The translations under genes and the position numbers were made by a program. Under the pieces are notes generated by a model. It was not told the DNA's origin. It did no database searches and saw only the letters and a program-made list of their open reading frames with translations. A DNA stretch of 64,000 nucleotides from an uncultured Bacteroidales bacterium (GTDB taxonomy: Bacteria; Bacteroidota; Bacteroidia; Bacteroidales; UBA932). The DNA lies in the NCBI GenBank assembly GCA_944323845.1, contig CALUUA010000008.1:22991-86990 (forward strand), in the 5' to 3' direction. Of the stretch, positions 51,804-61,737 are shown in pieces. Position 1 is the first letter of the stretch, and each line of letters starts with the position of its first letter.

Positions 51804-53926
51804 AAAGGATTATAATAGTAATAGCATCGCTGGCGATGCTTTCATGGATTTCTTCCGCTGAACCGGTCCTGTACGTAGGATCGCAGAATAATGATCTGTA
51901 TGCGACTCTTGAAGCCAATTCCGTAGAGATGGTCATCGCCGCATCATTGCCGGAGGCACTTTCAATGGCAGCAAGGGGACAGGGAATCATAGTGACTGCT
52001 GAAGGGTATCCGTTCGCGAAAACAAAGGTCTCGGAATCGGATTGGAGGACAGCATCGAGGAAGAATGTCAGGGTTTTCATCGAGTTTCCGGACATAGACC
52101 GCCCCGGACTGAAAGGAGAGGTGAGGCAAATGCATCTCGAACGAGGGGTGGTGACATCTGATTTCTTCGGAAAAGAACTTCCTGAAATGTCCGTATTGGG
52201 TATAAACGGAGCGCATGTCATAAAAATGGAAAATGGCAGGCCTATCATGTCCATGGCGAAGGTGGCCGGATTCGACACGGCTTGTTTCGGTCTGGAAAAC
52301 ACTGAAACATTTCCGATTCTCTTCATTGAGGGAAATTTCATGATAGCAGCTACGTCTGTCAGCAATTTCATCACTGCCAGATTCGCTCCTCATGATTCAT
52401 GGAAGACGGTCATCGGCTCCATAGTGGGTTGGGTATTGGGGACAGACTCGCACATGGAGAATTTCGCATTCGATCCGGTCCCTGCCTGGTCTGAAAATGA
52501 GGCATTGCCGGCATCGGCCAGAACAGAGAGCATAATCAACGGGACTGAATGGTTATGGAATGCAAATCTGTTCATTCATCCGACATGGGCGAGAGACTAC
52601 ATTTCACAGTATCAGACAGCCTCGAACCCCAATCACTTTTTCGGACCTCCTGTGTCAGATGAAATGCTTCAGGGTGACGGGAATTTCGGAATCATGGAAG
52701 GCCACGCTTCCGAAATAAATTATGACGGGACCCAACAGTACAGATACTTCATACGCGCCGATGTCCAGGGCGAAGCTGCGATGCTGCTGGCCGCCTCGGG
52801 CAATCTGACCGGCAATGAACTGTATATGCGGACATCAGAAAATCTGCTCGACTATCTTTTCTATACTTCTGATTTCAGGGCCGGTGACATGAATGACAGA
52901 AACAGTCCTGTCTTCGGTTTTATCGGATGGGCGAACACTCACCTGGGAGCGTTTTTCAATGATGACAATGCACGCTGCATACTCGGGGCTATCGGAGCTT
53001 CGTCATATCTGCCGTCACAACGCTGGAACAGTTTCATCGTTGAGAATATACTAGCCAATTACAGAATAAGCAGCCGTCAGGGATTTCAGGGCGGCAGTCT
53101 GCTGGCTCCTGACATAATCGGCAACGGCATCAGATATTACAGCGACAGGGATTTCGTGTATCCGAGTCCTCATTTCGAATCATGGATGTGGGCCTGTTAT
53201 ATCTGGCTTTATGCCCGGACAGGATACAAGCCATTGCTGGACAAGGCCAAGACCGCGATAAAGACCATGATGGATCTGTATCCGTCAGGATGGTATGCCC
53301 AGAACGGGACGCAGCAGCAGCGTGCCAGAATGATATTGCCTTTGGCCTGGCTTGTCCGCGCGGAAGACACTCCGGAACACAGGAAATGGCTGGACACCAT
53401 GGTAAAGGCTGTACTGGAATATCAGGATGAGTCCGGAGCGATCCGCGAGGAAATCGGTCTCGCCAGTCAGGATTCCCACAAACTGCTGATATCCTCAAAC
53501 GACGATTACGGAAAAAACGAGGCCGCCCTGATAGCCGAAAACGGAGATCCTGTAGCGGATATGCTCTATACCTGCAATTTCCTTTTCTTTGCCCTGAATG
53601 AAGCCGCCCATGCGACAGGAGACGAGGAATATTTCGCCGCACTGGAGTCATTGTCGGATTTTCTGACGAGGATTCAGGTAAAGAGCAGCAGGCATAAAGA
53701 TGTCGACGGGGCATGGTTCCGGGCTTTCGATTACGGCAGATGGGACTATTGGGCCTCCAATGCCGATGACGGATGGGGTGCATGGTGTACGCTGGCAGGG
53801 TGGATACAGTCATGGATTGTCACCACCCAGGTAATGCTGGAGCAGGGGACATCCTATTGGGACCGGACTTCCTGCATGGATGTCAGCAAGGAATTCGCTG
53901 AAAGTAAATGGATGTTGAACTATTAA
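51800..53926 (+). CDS. Unrecognised secreted protein, likely (alpha/alpha)-barrel C-terminal domain
   Basis: A 708-residue exported protein with signal peptide MKRIIIVIASLAMLSWISSA. Residues 20-230 form an alpha/beta region with VIVAAS- and GIIVTAEGYPF-type strands resembling a ThuA or glutamine-amidotransferase-like fold, which in PULs can precede a catalytic part. Residues about 250-700 are helix-rich with repeated aromatic blocks (YLPSQRWNSFIVENILANYRI, FESWMWACYIWLYARTGYKPLLDKAKTAI, NFLFFALNEAAHATGDEEYFAALE, DYWASNADDGWGAWCTLAG), typical of (alpha/alpha)6 glycosidases and epimerases. I cannot name a family. Translationally coupled to the preceding lipoprotein. Confidence 0.72.
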   Translation: MKRIIIVIASLAMLSWISSAEPVLYVGSQNNDLYATLEANSVEMVIAASLPEALSMAARGQGIIVTAEGYPFAKTKVSESDWRTASRKNVRVFIEFPDIDRPGLKGEVRQMHLERGVVTSDFFGKELPEMSVLGINGAHVIKMENGRPIMSMAKVAGFDTACFGLENTETFPILFIEGNFMIAATSVSNFITARFAPHDSWKTVIGSIVGWVLGTDSHMENFAFDPVPAWSENEALPASARTESIINGTEWLWNANLFIHPTWARDYISQYQTASNPNHFFGPPVSDEMLQGDGNFGIMEGHASEINYDGTQQYRYFIRADVQGEAAMLLAASGNLTGNELYMRTSENLLDYLFYTSDFRAGDMNDRNSPVFGFIGWANTHLGAFFNDDNARCILGAIGASSYLPSQRWNSFIVENILANYRISSRQGFQGGSLLAPDIIGNGIRYYSDRDFVYPSPHFESWMWACYIWLYARTGYKPLLDKAKTAIKTMMDLYPSGWYAQNGTQQQRARMILPLAWLVRAEDTPEHRKWLDTMVKAVLEYQDESGAIREEIGLASQDSHKLLISSNDDYGKNEAALIAENGDPVADMLYTCNFLFFALNEAAHATGDEEYFAALESLSDFLTRIQVKSSRHKDVDGAWFRAFDYGRWDYWASNADDGWGAWCTLAGWIQSWIVTTQVMLEQGTSYWDRTSCMDVSKEFAESKWMLNY

Positions 53927-53937
53927 AGACCATAGCT

Positions 53938-55470
53938 ATGAAAAAGTGTTTGTTTTTTATTGTCATGCTGACAATTGCGGCTTCCTGTGCCAAGGATCAG
54001 CCTAAACCTGAACCGGACAAGTCGTCCGACAATGATATCAGGAATATCTCGGCATACGCCGAAAGCGATGTCAGGGGAAAGGATATACTCGACATCGAAT
54101 ACACGGCCGACATGTCAGGTATCAATCTGATATCCCCGGCACTGCCTGTCTCTGAAGACCCGGTGGATCCTTCAAGGATTCATATCGAAGTCACCGTAGC
54201 TGAATCAGCAGTCGCAAGCATTGCCCCGGAAGATGTCATTGACCTGTCGGAGAATGACGGGATTCTGGAGGTAACAGCTGAAAACGGAGAAGTACGTACA
54301 TGGACACTTCATTATATCGAGACACCGCCTTACGAGATAAAACCGGAATTCGATTCCCGATTCGAAGTGATGTGGACAAGAACGGATCTCCAGCTTTCAT
54401 TCCCGGAAACTGTCAGGAGCATTGCCGTCTGCGGAGATTATATTCTGGTGCTTGACAGCAGTGTCAGCGTCGGCCATGCAGACCTCTCCTCAGGAGCGGT
54501 GAACGGACAGATCAGGCTGTACGACAGGAAAACCGGGGATTATGTCAGGAATGTGCCTAAATACGAAGGCGGATGGAATGATCTGGCTCCGTATGTATGG
54601 TCCTTGGCTGCCGATGAGGCAGGACATTTCGCCACAGCCCAGATGAATGCGGACGGCGCGAACGCCAGACTTGATTATTATCCTTCTTTCGATGATGCCC
54701 CGGTCACAAGACTGACGCCGGATGTCACACCTGCCACAGACGTTCCTGTCTATACAGGCAAAAGACTGCAGATTCTGGGAGACATTACCAGCGGGAAGTC
54801 CATCGTCCTCATGACTCCGGGACATTTCTACGGCTGGGAACCGCTTCAGGGGAGCTACAGCATGTGGAATTTCACAGACGGGAATCCGGACAATCCTATT
54901 CCATCCACGAACCTTTTTTCATATAACTGGTATCATGCCATAGTCCAGCGGGAATCACTGGAAGATCCTACCTTATACATAGCATCAAATGACGAAACCG
55001 GTTATCCTGACCCTGACGAATCCAAATGGGACGAAATCCGTGGAGCCAGATTCCAGATATCCGTTCCCGGTGAAGTCCCTGTCGAAATGAATCAGGAATG
55101 CCTGCTATACAGGATACATGACATGAAAGTATTCTCACTGGCAGAAGGCAGATTCATGGCCACGCTCCAGCAGACTTATTCACGTGCCGGAACCATGAAA
55201 ACAATCATATATGACATAACGGATCCTGCCGAAGTGGAAAATATGACGCCCGAAACGGAAGGGTACGACAAATTCAGGATATATGAAAACGAAGGATACA
55301 AGGTCGTGAATGACGCTGAATACGGAAGTATAGCAGTATGGACGGACGGGCTGTCGGCGGAAGCGTACGTTTATGTTTTCGTGCCTCAGGGACCGGATCC
55401 GGACAACAGGGCCGAAATCATACCGGCTTCGCTGACATGCATAAAGATGAATGTTACAAGGACGAATTAG
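53938..55470 (+). CDS. DUF5018-like lipoprotein with beta-propeller-like C-terminal part
   Basis: A 510-residue lipoprotein. I start it at 53938, where MKKCLFFIVMLTIAASC forms a lipoprotein signal (lipobox AASC); an upstream ATG overlaps the previous gene. Residues about 35-130 resemble the DUF5018 Ig-like domain (ISAYAESDVRGKDILDIEYTAD, IHIEVTVAESAVASIAPEDVI, VTAENGEVRTWTLHY). The rest contains propeller-like strands (VCGDYILVLDSS, GQIRLYDRKTGDYVRNV, RLQILGDITSGKSIVLM), consistent with a DUF4623-type domain seen with DUF5018. It is probably a surface glycan-binding protein. Confidence 0.72.
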   Translation: MKKCLFFIVMLTIAASCAKDQPKPEPDKSSDNDIRNISAYAESDVRGKDILDIEYTADMSGINLISPALPVSEDPVDPSRIHIEVTVAESAVASIAPEDVIDLSENDGILEVTAENGEVRTWTLHYIETPPYEIKPEFDSRFEVMWTRTDLQLSFPETVRSIAVCGDYILVLDSSVSVGHADLSSGAVNGQIRLYDRKTGDYVRNVPKYEGGWNDLAPYVWSLAADEAGHFATAQMNADGANARLDYYPSFDDAPVTRLTPDVTPATDVPVYTGKRLQILGDITSGKSIVLMTPGHFYGWEPLQGSYSMWNFTDGNPDNPIPSTNLFSYNWYHAIVQRESLEDPTLYIASNDETGYPDPDESKWDEIRGARFQISVPGEVPVEMNQECLLYRIHDMKVFSLAEGRFMATLQQTYSRAGTMKTIIYDITDPAEVENMTPETEGYDKFRIYENEGYKVVNDAEYGSIAVWTDGLSAEAYVYVFVPQGPDPDNRAEIIPASLTCIKMNVTRTN

Positions 55471-55473
55471 CCT

Positions 55474-57528
55474 ATGACCGGATTGACGATATTGCTTGCG
55501 GCCTTACTGTCTGTTCCTGCGGCATCGGCGATGGCGGAAGCAGAAATAGAAAGCGTAATTGCTCCGGAACAGATCTGTTCCGGAGTATGGAAATTCTCGT
55601 ATGGAATATCAGGGGAGTTCACGCCTGAAAAGACCCGAACTATAAAGCCGGATTATGACGGAATAGCAGACATGGAGACAGTCGGGACATGTCCTCGGTT
55701 CCCGTACTTTATTCAGACTGAACGCGGAACAGAAATCCATATTCCCTTGTCCGAAACAGAATGCCTGTACGGTCTCGGGCTGCAGATGAAGAGCTTCCAG
55801 CTGCGCGGTTCCAAAAAGACATTGAGGGTCAATGCCGATCCTGAGACTGCTGCAGGAGATTCCCATGCCCCTGTGCCTTTCTATGTCAGCACGGAAGGAT
55901 ACGGCATATATGTCGACTGTGCCGGCTACATATCGTTTTATTTCGACTCTGCCAGAAAAAAAGACGATCCATGCTGCCATGAAGTCATCGTCGATATTCC
56001 GGGGGCCGAAGGGGCGGATGTCCTCGTATTCGGCGGGCCTGACATGAAAGGCGCGATCTCCAGATATAATCTGTATTCCGGAGGCGGGATCATTCCTCCC
56101 AGATGGGGGCTCGGTTTCTGGTACAGGGTAAATCTCGACTTCAGCCAGCAGGAAGTATTGCAGACTGCCATGGACTTGCGCGAAAGGAATATCCCGTGCG
56201 ATGTAATCGGGCTGGAGCCAGGATGGCAGACAGCATCATATTCATGCTCATACGTCTGGGACAGCAAATTCGAAGCCCCGGAAGCCATGATACGGGAATT
56301 GGCTGAAAACGGATTCAGGATCAATCTCTGGAAACATGCCTTTATCTCGCATGAATCCCCGCTGTATGGCAAACTCAGGGACTGTTCGTGCGATTACGAA
56401 GTATGGAACGGTCTGGTGCCTGATTTCCTGCTGACCGAGGCGAGGAAAATCTATTCTGATTATCTGCAGAAGGAACTGGTCAGTATAGGAGTCAGCGGCT
56501 TCAAGGGAGATGAATGCGACAACTCGGATTACACCGGGAACTGGTCTTTCCCGGAATTCTCCCGTTTTCCGTCAGGAATAGACGGCGAGCAGATGCATTC
56601 CATTTTCGGACTCCGTTATCAGGATGCGATGCTGCAGGCATTTACGGACGAGGGCGTAAGGACATACGGCCTTATCCGGAACACAGGAGCATTTGCCGCC
56701 CCATATCCGTTCGTGCTTTACAGCGATTTGTATGATCACGGGGATTTTATCCGGAGCATGGCAGTGTCGGGTTTTTCTGGACTTTTGTGGACACCGGAAG
56801 TCAGGCACGCAGAGAATAGCCGCGATCTGATCAGAAGACTGCAGTCGACGGTTTTGTCACCTCTTGCCATGATCAATGCCTGGTATCTGGAAAATTTCCC
56901 GTGGAAACAGACCGACAGGGAACTGAACAACTCGGGAATTTATTTCGAAGACTGGATCGAGGTAGAGGCGGTGTGCAGGAAAATCATCGGCATCCGCATG
57001 CAGCTGGTCCCATATCTTCACTCGGCCTTTGTGAAATATGCACAGGAAGGTCTGCCCCCGTTCCGGGCGCTTGTAGTGGATTATCCGGATGACCCGGCAG
57101 TCCATAATCTGCCGGGCCAATACATGATCGGAGACCGCATGATGGCTGCTCCGCTGACTTCTGCCGGTGATACGGCTGAAATTTATTTTCCGGAAGGCGA
57201 ATGGATAGATTTCAATACCGGAGAAAGGTTTTCAGGAAATGCCTTCCATGAAATATACATGCCTCTGGATCACCTGCCTCTGTTCGTCATGGACAATTCA
57301 GTGATTCCTCTTGCTGAACTGACCCAAAGTACCGCTGATGAAAACAGCATGAATCTTTCCGTCAGGGTATATGGGGAAAAGCCTGAACCGTTTGTCCTAT
57401 ACGATGATGACGGGACAGTTTCGCCGTCTCTCGACAGAACGGTTCTGACAGCCGGAGACGGAGAAATGACAGTCAGAAAAGATAACGATACTTCACGGTA
57501 CACTGTAAAAGAAGTGTTGTTTTTATGA
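55474..57528 (+). CDS. Glycoside hydrolase family 31 enzyme (PUL2)
   Basis: A 684-residue secreted GH31 enzyme acting on alpha-linked sugars. Signal peptide about residues 1-20 (ILLAALLSVPAASAMA). The N-terminal beta-sandwich ends in CLYGLGLQMKSF. The (beta/alpha)8 barrel includes RWGLGFWYRV, VIGLEPGW and GFRINLWKHAFIS. The nucleophile is likely D346 in GFKGDECDNSDY, and the acid/base lies in the LYSDLYDHGDF region. The KGDECD context is unlike the common WxDMNE or LDxNE forms, so this may belong to a less studied subgroup; substrates could be alpha-glucosides, alpha-xylosides or alpha-galactosides. It begins 3 bases after the preceding stop, and the next gene overlaps its stop (ATGA). Confidence 0.88.
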   Translation: MTGLTILLAALLSVPAASAMAEAEIESVIAPEQICSGVWKFSYGISGEFTPEKTRTIKPDYDGIADMETVGTCPRFPYFIQTERGTEIHIPLSETECLYGLGLQMKSFQLRGSKKTLRVNADPETAAGDSHAPVPFYVSTEGYGIYVDCAGYISFYFDSARKKDDPCCHEVIVDIPGAEGADVLVFGGPDMKGAISRYNLYSGGGIIPPRWGLGFWYRVNLDFSQQEVLQTAMDLRERNIPCDVIGLEPGWQTASYSCSYVWDSKFEAPEAMIRELAENGFRINLWKHAFISHESPLYGKLRDCSCDYEVWNGLVPDFLLTEARKIYSDYLQKELVSIGVSGFKGDECDNSDYTGNWSFPEFSRFPSGIDGEQMHSIFGLRYQDAMLQAFTDEGVRTYGLIRNTGAFAAPYPFVLYSDLYDHGDFIRSMAVSGFSGLLWTPEVRHAENSRDLIRRLQSTVLSPLAMINAWYLENFPWKQTDRELNNSGIYFEDWIEVEAVCRKIIGIRMQLVPYLHSAFVKYAQEGLPPFRALVVDYPDDPAVHNLPGQYMIGDRMMAAPLTSAGDTAEIYFPEGEWIDFNTGERFSGNAFHEIYMPLDHLPLFVMDNSVIPLAELTQSTADENSMNLSVRVYGEKPEPFVLYDDDGTVSPSLDRTVLTAGDGEMTVRKDNDTSRYTVKEVLFL

Positions 57529-57539
57529 TTCATCCGGCC

Positions 57540-58934
57540 ATGAAATCCTTCCTTCTTATCATAGCAATGGCATTTTCAGCCTTGCTGTCTGCAGCAGGCC
57601 AGACGGCAAGGCTTACTTTGATTCCTCCGCTGTCGGTCACAGCTTCCGTTCCAGTAGAGATACGGGCCGGGATAGTTCCGGAGGAAGCAGGGGAGTATGA
57701 TATCACCGTCAGCATTGATACAGAAGATGATGACGGCTTCCTGTGCAGTCAGAAGGCAAGACTTTCCGAAGGCGAGGCATATTGCCTGAAGCATTCGCTG
57801 TCTGTTGCCGGTATGGCGGGGAAACACAGGATCATCATGAGCGTGAAGACTCCCGATGGCAAAGTTCTGAGACGGACAGAAGAGATTACTGTGCTCGAAT
57901 CCGGACGGAGATCGCCCGGGACGATCGACGGAGCCTGGATGGGGCTGTACCACTGGAGCGAAACGGAAGGCAAAATGTGGAATGACGATATCAGGAAACT
58001 GACTGCCCGACAGTGGCGGATGCTGGTCAGGGACATGCATTCTCTCGGCATGGACATCATCGTCATTCAGGAAGTGTTCCGGAATCAGATGTATGTAGGG
58101 CGACACGATGTTACAACAGCCACCTATGAAGGTCGGGCTTTCTACCCGTCGGAAATATATCCCGGAAGAATGCCGGTGCGTACGGAAGATCCGCTGGAAG
58201 CCATCTTTTCGGAAGCGGACAGGCTTGGCATGAAAGTCTTTCCGGGAATAGGTCTTTTTGCATGGTTCGATTTTTCGGAAGAATCCCTGGCATGGCACAA
58301 ACTGGTGGCCGGGGAAATATGGGAAAGGTATGGTCATCATGAGTCATTTTACGGATTTTATGTTTCGGAAGAATCCGTCGGGAGTCTCGACAACTGTGAA
58401 CCGGACATATTGGCGCGAGCCCTCAGGAAAAAACAGATAACGGGGTTTTTCAAGGAATTTGACGAATTTTGCGAAAGTCTTGCGCCGGGGTTGCCGGTGA
58501 TGCTGGCTACGAACAGCATGGGCATCCTGCAGGGAGCGGATACCTATCCTGCTCTTCTGGAGCATCTGGACATTCTCTGTCCTTTCGGCTTTGCCCGTAT
58601 GCCGGAAGGCGACCTGACAGGGAAACAGGCAGCCGATACCCTCCAATCCATGTGCGACAAGGCCGGGGCGCATCTGTGGTTTGATCTTGAAGCATTCCTT
58701 TTCCGGCCGGACATGTCTTTATATCCGCGCGATATCGAAGGCATCATGGAAGATCTCATGCTTCTGGACAATTTTGAGAAAATACTTTGTTACCAATATC
58801 CCGGAGTATTCAACAATCCGCGGCGGACATTCATTGTCGGAGAGCGGAAGACCCGGACGCTCTTCCGACAATATGAAAAATTCCTGAAAGACAGGATGAT
58901 GGACGGAGGCAAGAGCGAATTAACGGCAAATTAA
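57540..58934 (+). CDS. DUF4434-like TIM-barrel secreted protein
   Basis: A 464-residue secreted protein. The overlap ATG at 57525 would also be in frame, but MKSFLLIIAMAFSALLSAAG from 57540 is a better signal peptide. An N-terminal beta-sandwich (about 25-125, VTASVPVEIRAGI, DITVSIDTEDDDGF) precedes a TIM-barrel-like domain: AWMGLYHWSE, MHSLGMDIIVIQEVF, LEAIFSEADRLGMKVFPGIGLFAWF, HESFYGFYVSEESV, LPVMLATN, LDILCPFGFARM. This matches the layout of DUF4434, a TIM-barrel family found in glycan loci. Possible acid residues: E in IQEVF, E in YVSEESV, D near LDIL. It is the last gene of PUL2. Confidence 0.72.
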   Translation: MKSFLLIIAMAFSALLSAAGQTARLTLIPPLSVTASVPVEIRAGIVPEEAGEYDITVSIDTEDDDGFLCSQKARLSEGEAYCLKHSLSVAGMAGKHRIIMSVKTPDGKVLRRTEEITVLESGRRSPGTIDGAWMGLYHWSETEGKMWNDDIRKLTARQWRMLVRDMHSLGMDIIVIQEVFRNQMYVGRHDVTTATYEGRAFYPSEIYPGRMPVRTEDPLEAIFSEADRLGMKVFPGIGLFAWFDFSEESLAWHKLVAGEIWERYGHHESFYGFYVSEESVGSLDNCEPDILARALRKKQITGFFKEFDEFCESLAPGLPVMLATNSMGILQGADTYPALLEHLDILCPFGFARMPEGDLTGKQAADTLQSMCDKAGAHLWFDLEAFLFRPDMSLYPRDIEGIMEDLMLLDNFEKILCYQYPGVFNNPRRTFIVGERKTRTLFRQYEKFLKDRMMDGGKSELTAN

Positions 58935-59013
58935 CAGGATCAGATTAGGATTATCATCGGATTTTCTATAAATTCGCGGCTTTATTATCGAATTGGATGT
59001 TCTTTTTTGATCA

Positions 59014-61587
59014 ATGAAAAAATTATTTGCAACTGTACTGTTCGGAATTGCGGCTTTCTGTTCAGTCTCTGCCCAGTCACGTTCGGCAGGAGGTGTTGTC
59101 CTTGACAAAACGACGGGGAAACCTATGGAATATATTGCGGTGTACTTCAAGAATACCGCATCAGGGTGTATCACGAATTTCAACGGAGAATTTTTCGTCA
59201 AGGATCCTTCGGGAGCGGATACCCTTGTGGTCGAGGCGATAGGCTATCAGAAGCAGCAGATAAAACTGAGGAGCATATCCAACACCGGAATGAAGATCCG
59301 CATGGTCCCCGAAAGCATCGAATTGACCGGTGCCGTCGTCAGGCCGAAGCGGAAAAGATATGTCAAGAAAGACAATCCGGCCATAGCCTTGATGCGTAAG
59401 GTACTGGCCCACAAGGACAGCAACAGGGTGGAAAGCCTCGACTACTACAAGTGCAATATCTACGAGAAACTGACACTGTCTCTGGATGACTACAACCCTG
59501 ATTTCGAGAAGAGGAAGCGGCTGAATTATCTGAAGGAATACATCGATACCTCTGAAATAACAGGCAAACCTGTGCTTGCCGTCTCCATACGTGAGACGAT
59601 GGGGGACTATTACTACAGGAAATCCCCCGAGGAACGGAAGGTGGTCAGGAAAGCCCAGAGACATTCCGGAATTGACGAGAGTATCGACTATCAGGGAAAT
59701 ATGGCTGTCGGTCTGGAGCTGCTCTTTACCGGCGCTGACATTTTCGACAATGAAGTGGAGTTCCTGATGAACCGTTTCGTGTCCCCTCTTTCTTCCACGC
59801 TCGCCATTTCGTACTATAAATATTACATCATGGGTACCGTGATGATAGACGGTATCCCGTGCACTGATATGTCTTTCGTCCCGTACAACAGTCAGAGCTA
59901 CGGATTTACCGGAAGACTGTATATTACGAAAGACGGGAATTATTCCGTAAAGAAAGTCCAGCTCAATTTCCCTGCCAGCAGCAATGTGAACTGGATCGAC
60001 AGGCTGAGGATCGACCAGGAGTTCCAGCTGACCGAAGACGGGCTGTGGGCCCTGAAAAGGGAGGACTCGTATGTAAATCTTACTGTCCTGGAAGGGACAC
60101 AGGGCATCTTCGCGCACCAGACCAGATATTTTACGGACTATGACACCGACCCTTCAGAGCTCGAAGGGAATCCGGTATTCAACATCGACGGAGAACTGGA
60201 GGTTCTGCCGGGGGCCAAGTCCCATGGAGCGGAATATTGGGCGGAAAACCGTCCTGTACAGCTTAACAAACGGGAAGCCGATATCGCGAGGGTGTCAGAT
60301 GACATCATGAAGAAATCTTCCACTGGAGTGTGGATGAGGGTTCTCGACGCCTTCGTTTCAGAGTGGGTGCAGACGACAGGTTCCAGAGCCACTTCGAAGT
60401 TCGATTTCGGCCCTATCCTCAGCACGGTAGGCTACAACTATGTGGAGGGCCTGAGGTTCAGGGTCGGCGGCATGACTACTGCCAACCTTTCGAAAAGATG
60501 GTTCGGCAGCGGATATCTGGCATACGGAGTGAACGACAGGAAAATAAAGGGAAGCCTGACCCTGACCCACAGTTTCAACAAGAACCTGCTGTATCACCCG
60601 AACGAACGGCCGGTAAACAGTCTGTCCGCATATTATACTTATGACATTTACAGTCCGGAAGTCATCGGGGAGCAGCATGATCTGGTGACCTCCCTGAAAG
60701 CCGGCACGGTCAAGAAACTCCAATATATCCGCAGGGGCGGAGTCAAATATGAAAAGCAGTGGCTGAACAGTCTGAAGACAAGTTTCTGGATGGAAAATGC
60801 CAGATACACCCCGGCCACGCTTCCCGGTCCTCGCGGAGCCGGTACCCTGAGATATCAGATGATGTCAGGAGAGGGGAATGTGATAGATATTCCGAACATA
60901 ATGACTACGGAGGTCGGGGCGGAAATCCGCTGGGCGCCAGGAGAAAAGGAATTCAACACCACTTCCAAGTTCGTGAGCATGGACAAGGATACCCCTGTCT
61001 TCACCCTCAAGCATGTGGTAGGCTTGCCTGGCCTTGGCGGCCAATATTATTATAACCGCACGGAATTCAATGCTTTCAAGCGTTTCCATCTTTCCGTGGC
61101 CGGATTCATGGACGTGAAGTTCAGCGCAGGTAAAATCTGGAATCCTGTCCCGTGGCCGCTGCTCATAATGCCGGCAGCCAACCAGTCTTTTGCGTACAGG
61201 AGGGAGACTTTCCATATGATGAACGCCCTTGAGTTCGTCACCGACCAATACGCCCAGGTAAATCTCACATGGCATATGAAGGGCATGATTCTGAACAGGA
61301 TACCGCTGATAAAATGGCTCAAGCTGCGTGAAATCGTGATTTTCAATGCCGTCTACGGAGGCCTTTCGGCGAAGAACGATCCTTCGCGCCATCCCGGGCT
61401 GTTCCTTCTCCCGGAAGGAACAATGCCGCTGGGCAAGGTTCCGTACATGGAAGTGGGAGTCGGTCTGGAAAACATCCTCCAGCTTTTCAGGGTGGTGTAT
61501 TTCTATCGTATAAACTACAGGGATCATGATTTGAGCTGGCTCGGGAAATGGGGCGGACTGCGTTTCGGCGTATATGTGGATTTCTAA
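59014..61587 (+). CDS. DUF5686 family outer membrane protein
   Basis: An 857-residue outer-membrane protein. Signal peptide 1-21 (MKKLFATVLFGIAAFCSVSAQ). A carboxypeptidase-like regulatory domain lies at about residues 23-105 (GGVVLDKTTGKPMEYIAVYFKNTASG). The long remainder (about 110-857) shows alternating strand patterns with RVGGMTTANLSKRWFGSGYLAYGVNDRKIKG and GLRFGVYVDF ending the protein with Phe, typical of a beta-barrel. This arrangement fits DUF5686, common in Bacteroidota and of unknown role. It has no TonB box-plus-plug signature, so it is not a SusC. It stands alone, 79 bases after PUL2, with a weak -7-like element (TAAATTCG, 58969-58976). Confidence 0.85.
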   Translation: MKKLFATVLFGIAAFCSVSAQSRSAGGVVLDKTTGKPMEYIAVYFKNTASGCITNFNGEFFVKDPSGADTLVVEAIGYQKQQIKLRSISNTGMKIRMVPESIELTGAVVRPKRKRYVKKDNPAIALMRKVLAHKDSNRVESLDYYKCNIYEKLTLSLDDYNPDFEKRKRLNYLKEYIDTSEITGKPVLAVSIRETMGDYYYRKSPEERKVVRKAQRHSGIDESIDYQGNMAVGLELLFTGADIFDNEVEFLMNRFVSPLSSTLAISYYKYYIMGTVMIDGIPCTDMSFVPYNSQSYGFTGRLYITKDGNYSVKKVQLNFPASSNVNWIDRLRIDQEFQLTEDGLWALKREDSYVNLTVLEGTQGIFAHQTRYFTDYDTDPSELEGNPVFNIDGELEVLPGAKSHGAEYWAENRPVQLNKREADIARVSDDIMKKSSTGVWMRVLDAFVSEWVQTTGSRATSKFDFGPILSTVGYNYVEGLRFRVGGMTTANLSKRWFGSGYLAYGVNDRKIKGSLTLTHSFNKNLLYHPNERPVNSLSAYYTYDIYSPEVIGEQHDLVTSLKAGTVKKLQYIRRGGVKYEKQWLNSLKTSFWMENARYTPATLPGPRGAGTLRYQMMSGEGNVIDIPNIMTTEVGAEIRWAPGEKEFNTTSKFVSMDKDTPVFTLKHVVGLPGLGGQYYYNRTEFNAFKRFHLSVAGFMDVKFSAGKIWNPVPWPLLIMPAANQSFAYRRETFHMMNALEFVTDQYAQVNLTWHMKGMILNRIPLIKWLKLREIVIFNAVYGGLSAKNDPSRHPGLFLLPEGTMPLGKVPYMEVGVGLENILQLFRVVYFYRINYRDHDLSWLGKWGGLRFGVYVDF

Positions 61588-61629
61588 AATCCGGCCTGTC
61601 CGGAGGGGGTGTCATGCTGCGTAGCTTCG

Positions 61630-61654
61630 GTAATTGCAAGTTTACTTGCATTAC
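61630..61654 (+). promoter_or_regulatory. Palindromic operator upstream of NifU-like/GGGtGRT operon
   Basis: GTAATTGCAAGT then TT then ACTTGCATTAC: two arms of 11-12 bases with a single bulged T, spanning 61630-61654. It covers the -33 element (CTTG, 61645-61648) of the downstream promoter, so a bound protein would block or control transcription. No T run follows, so it is not a terminator of the preceding gene. Confidence 0.6.
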
Positions 61655-61676
61655 TCTCGGCTTCTTTTTATCTTTG
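61645..61676 (+). promoter_or_regulatory. Promoter of NifU-like/GGGtGRT operon
   Basis: CTTG at 61645-61648, 20 bases, then TATCTTTG at 61669-61676, matching the -7 consensus. A leader of about 55 bases precedes the ATG at 61738. Confidence 0.65.
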
Positions 61677-61737
61677 CGTGTTGTCTGCGCTTCAATGAAG
61701 CAAGGATTTTAGAAAACTTTTTTACAACAAATAGGTT

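Noticed and set aside
59161..60117. A 318-codon open frame on the minus strand
   Set aside because: Opposite the DUF5686 gene; no motif or promoter.
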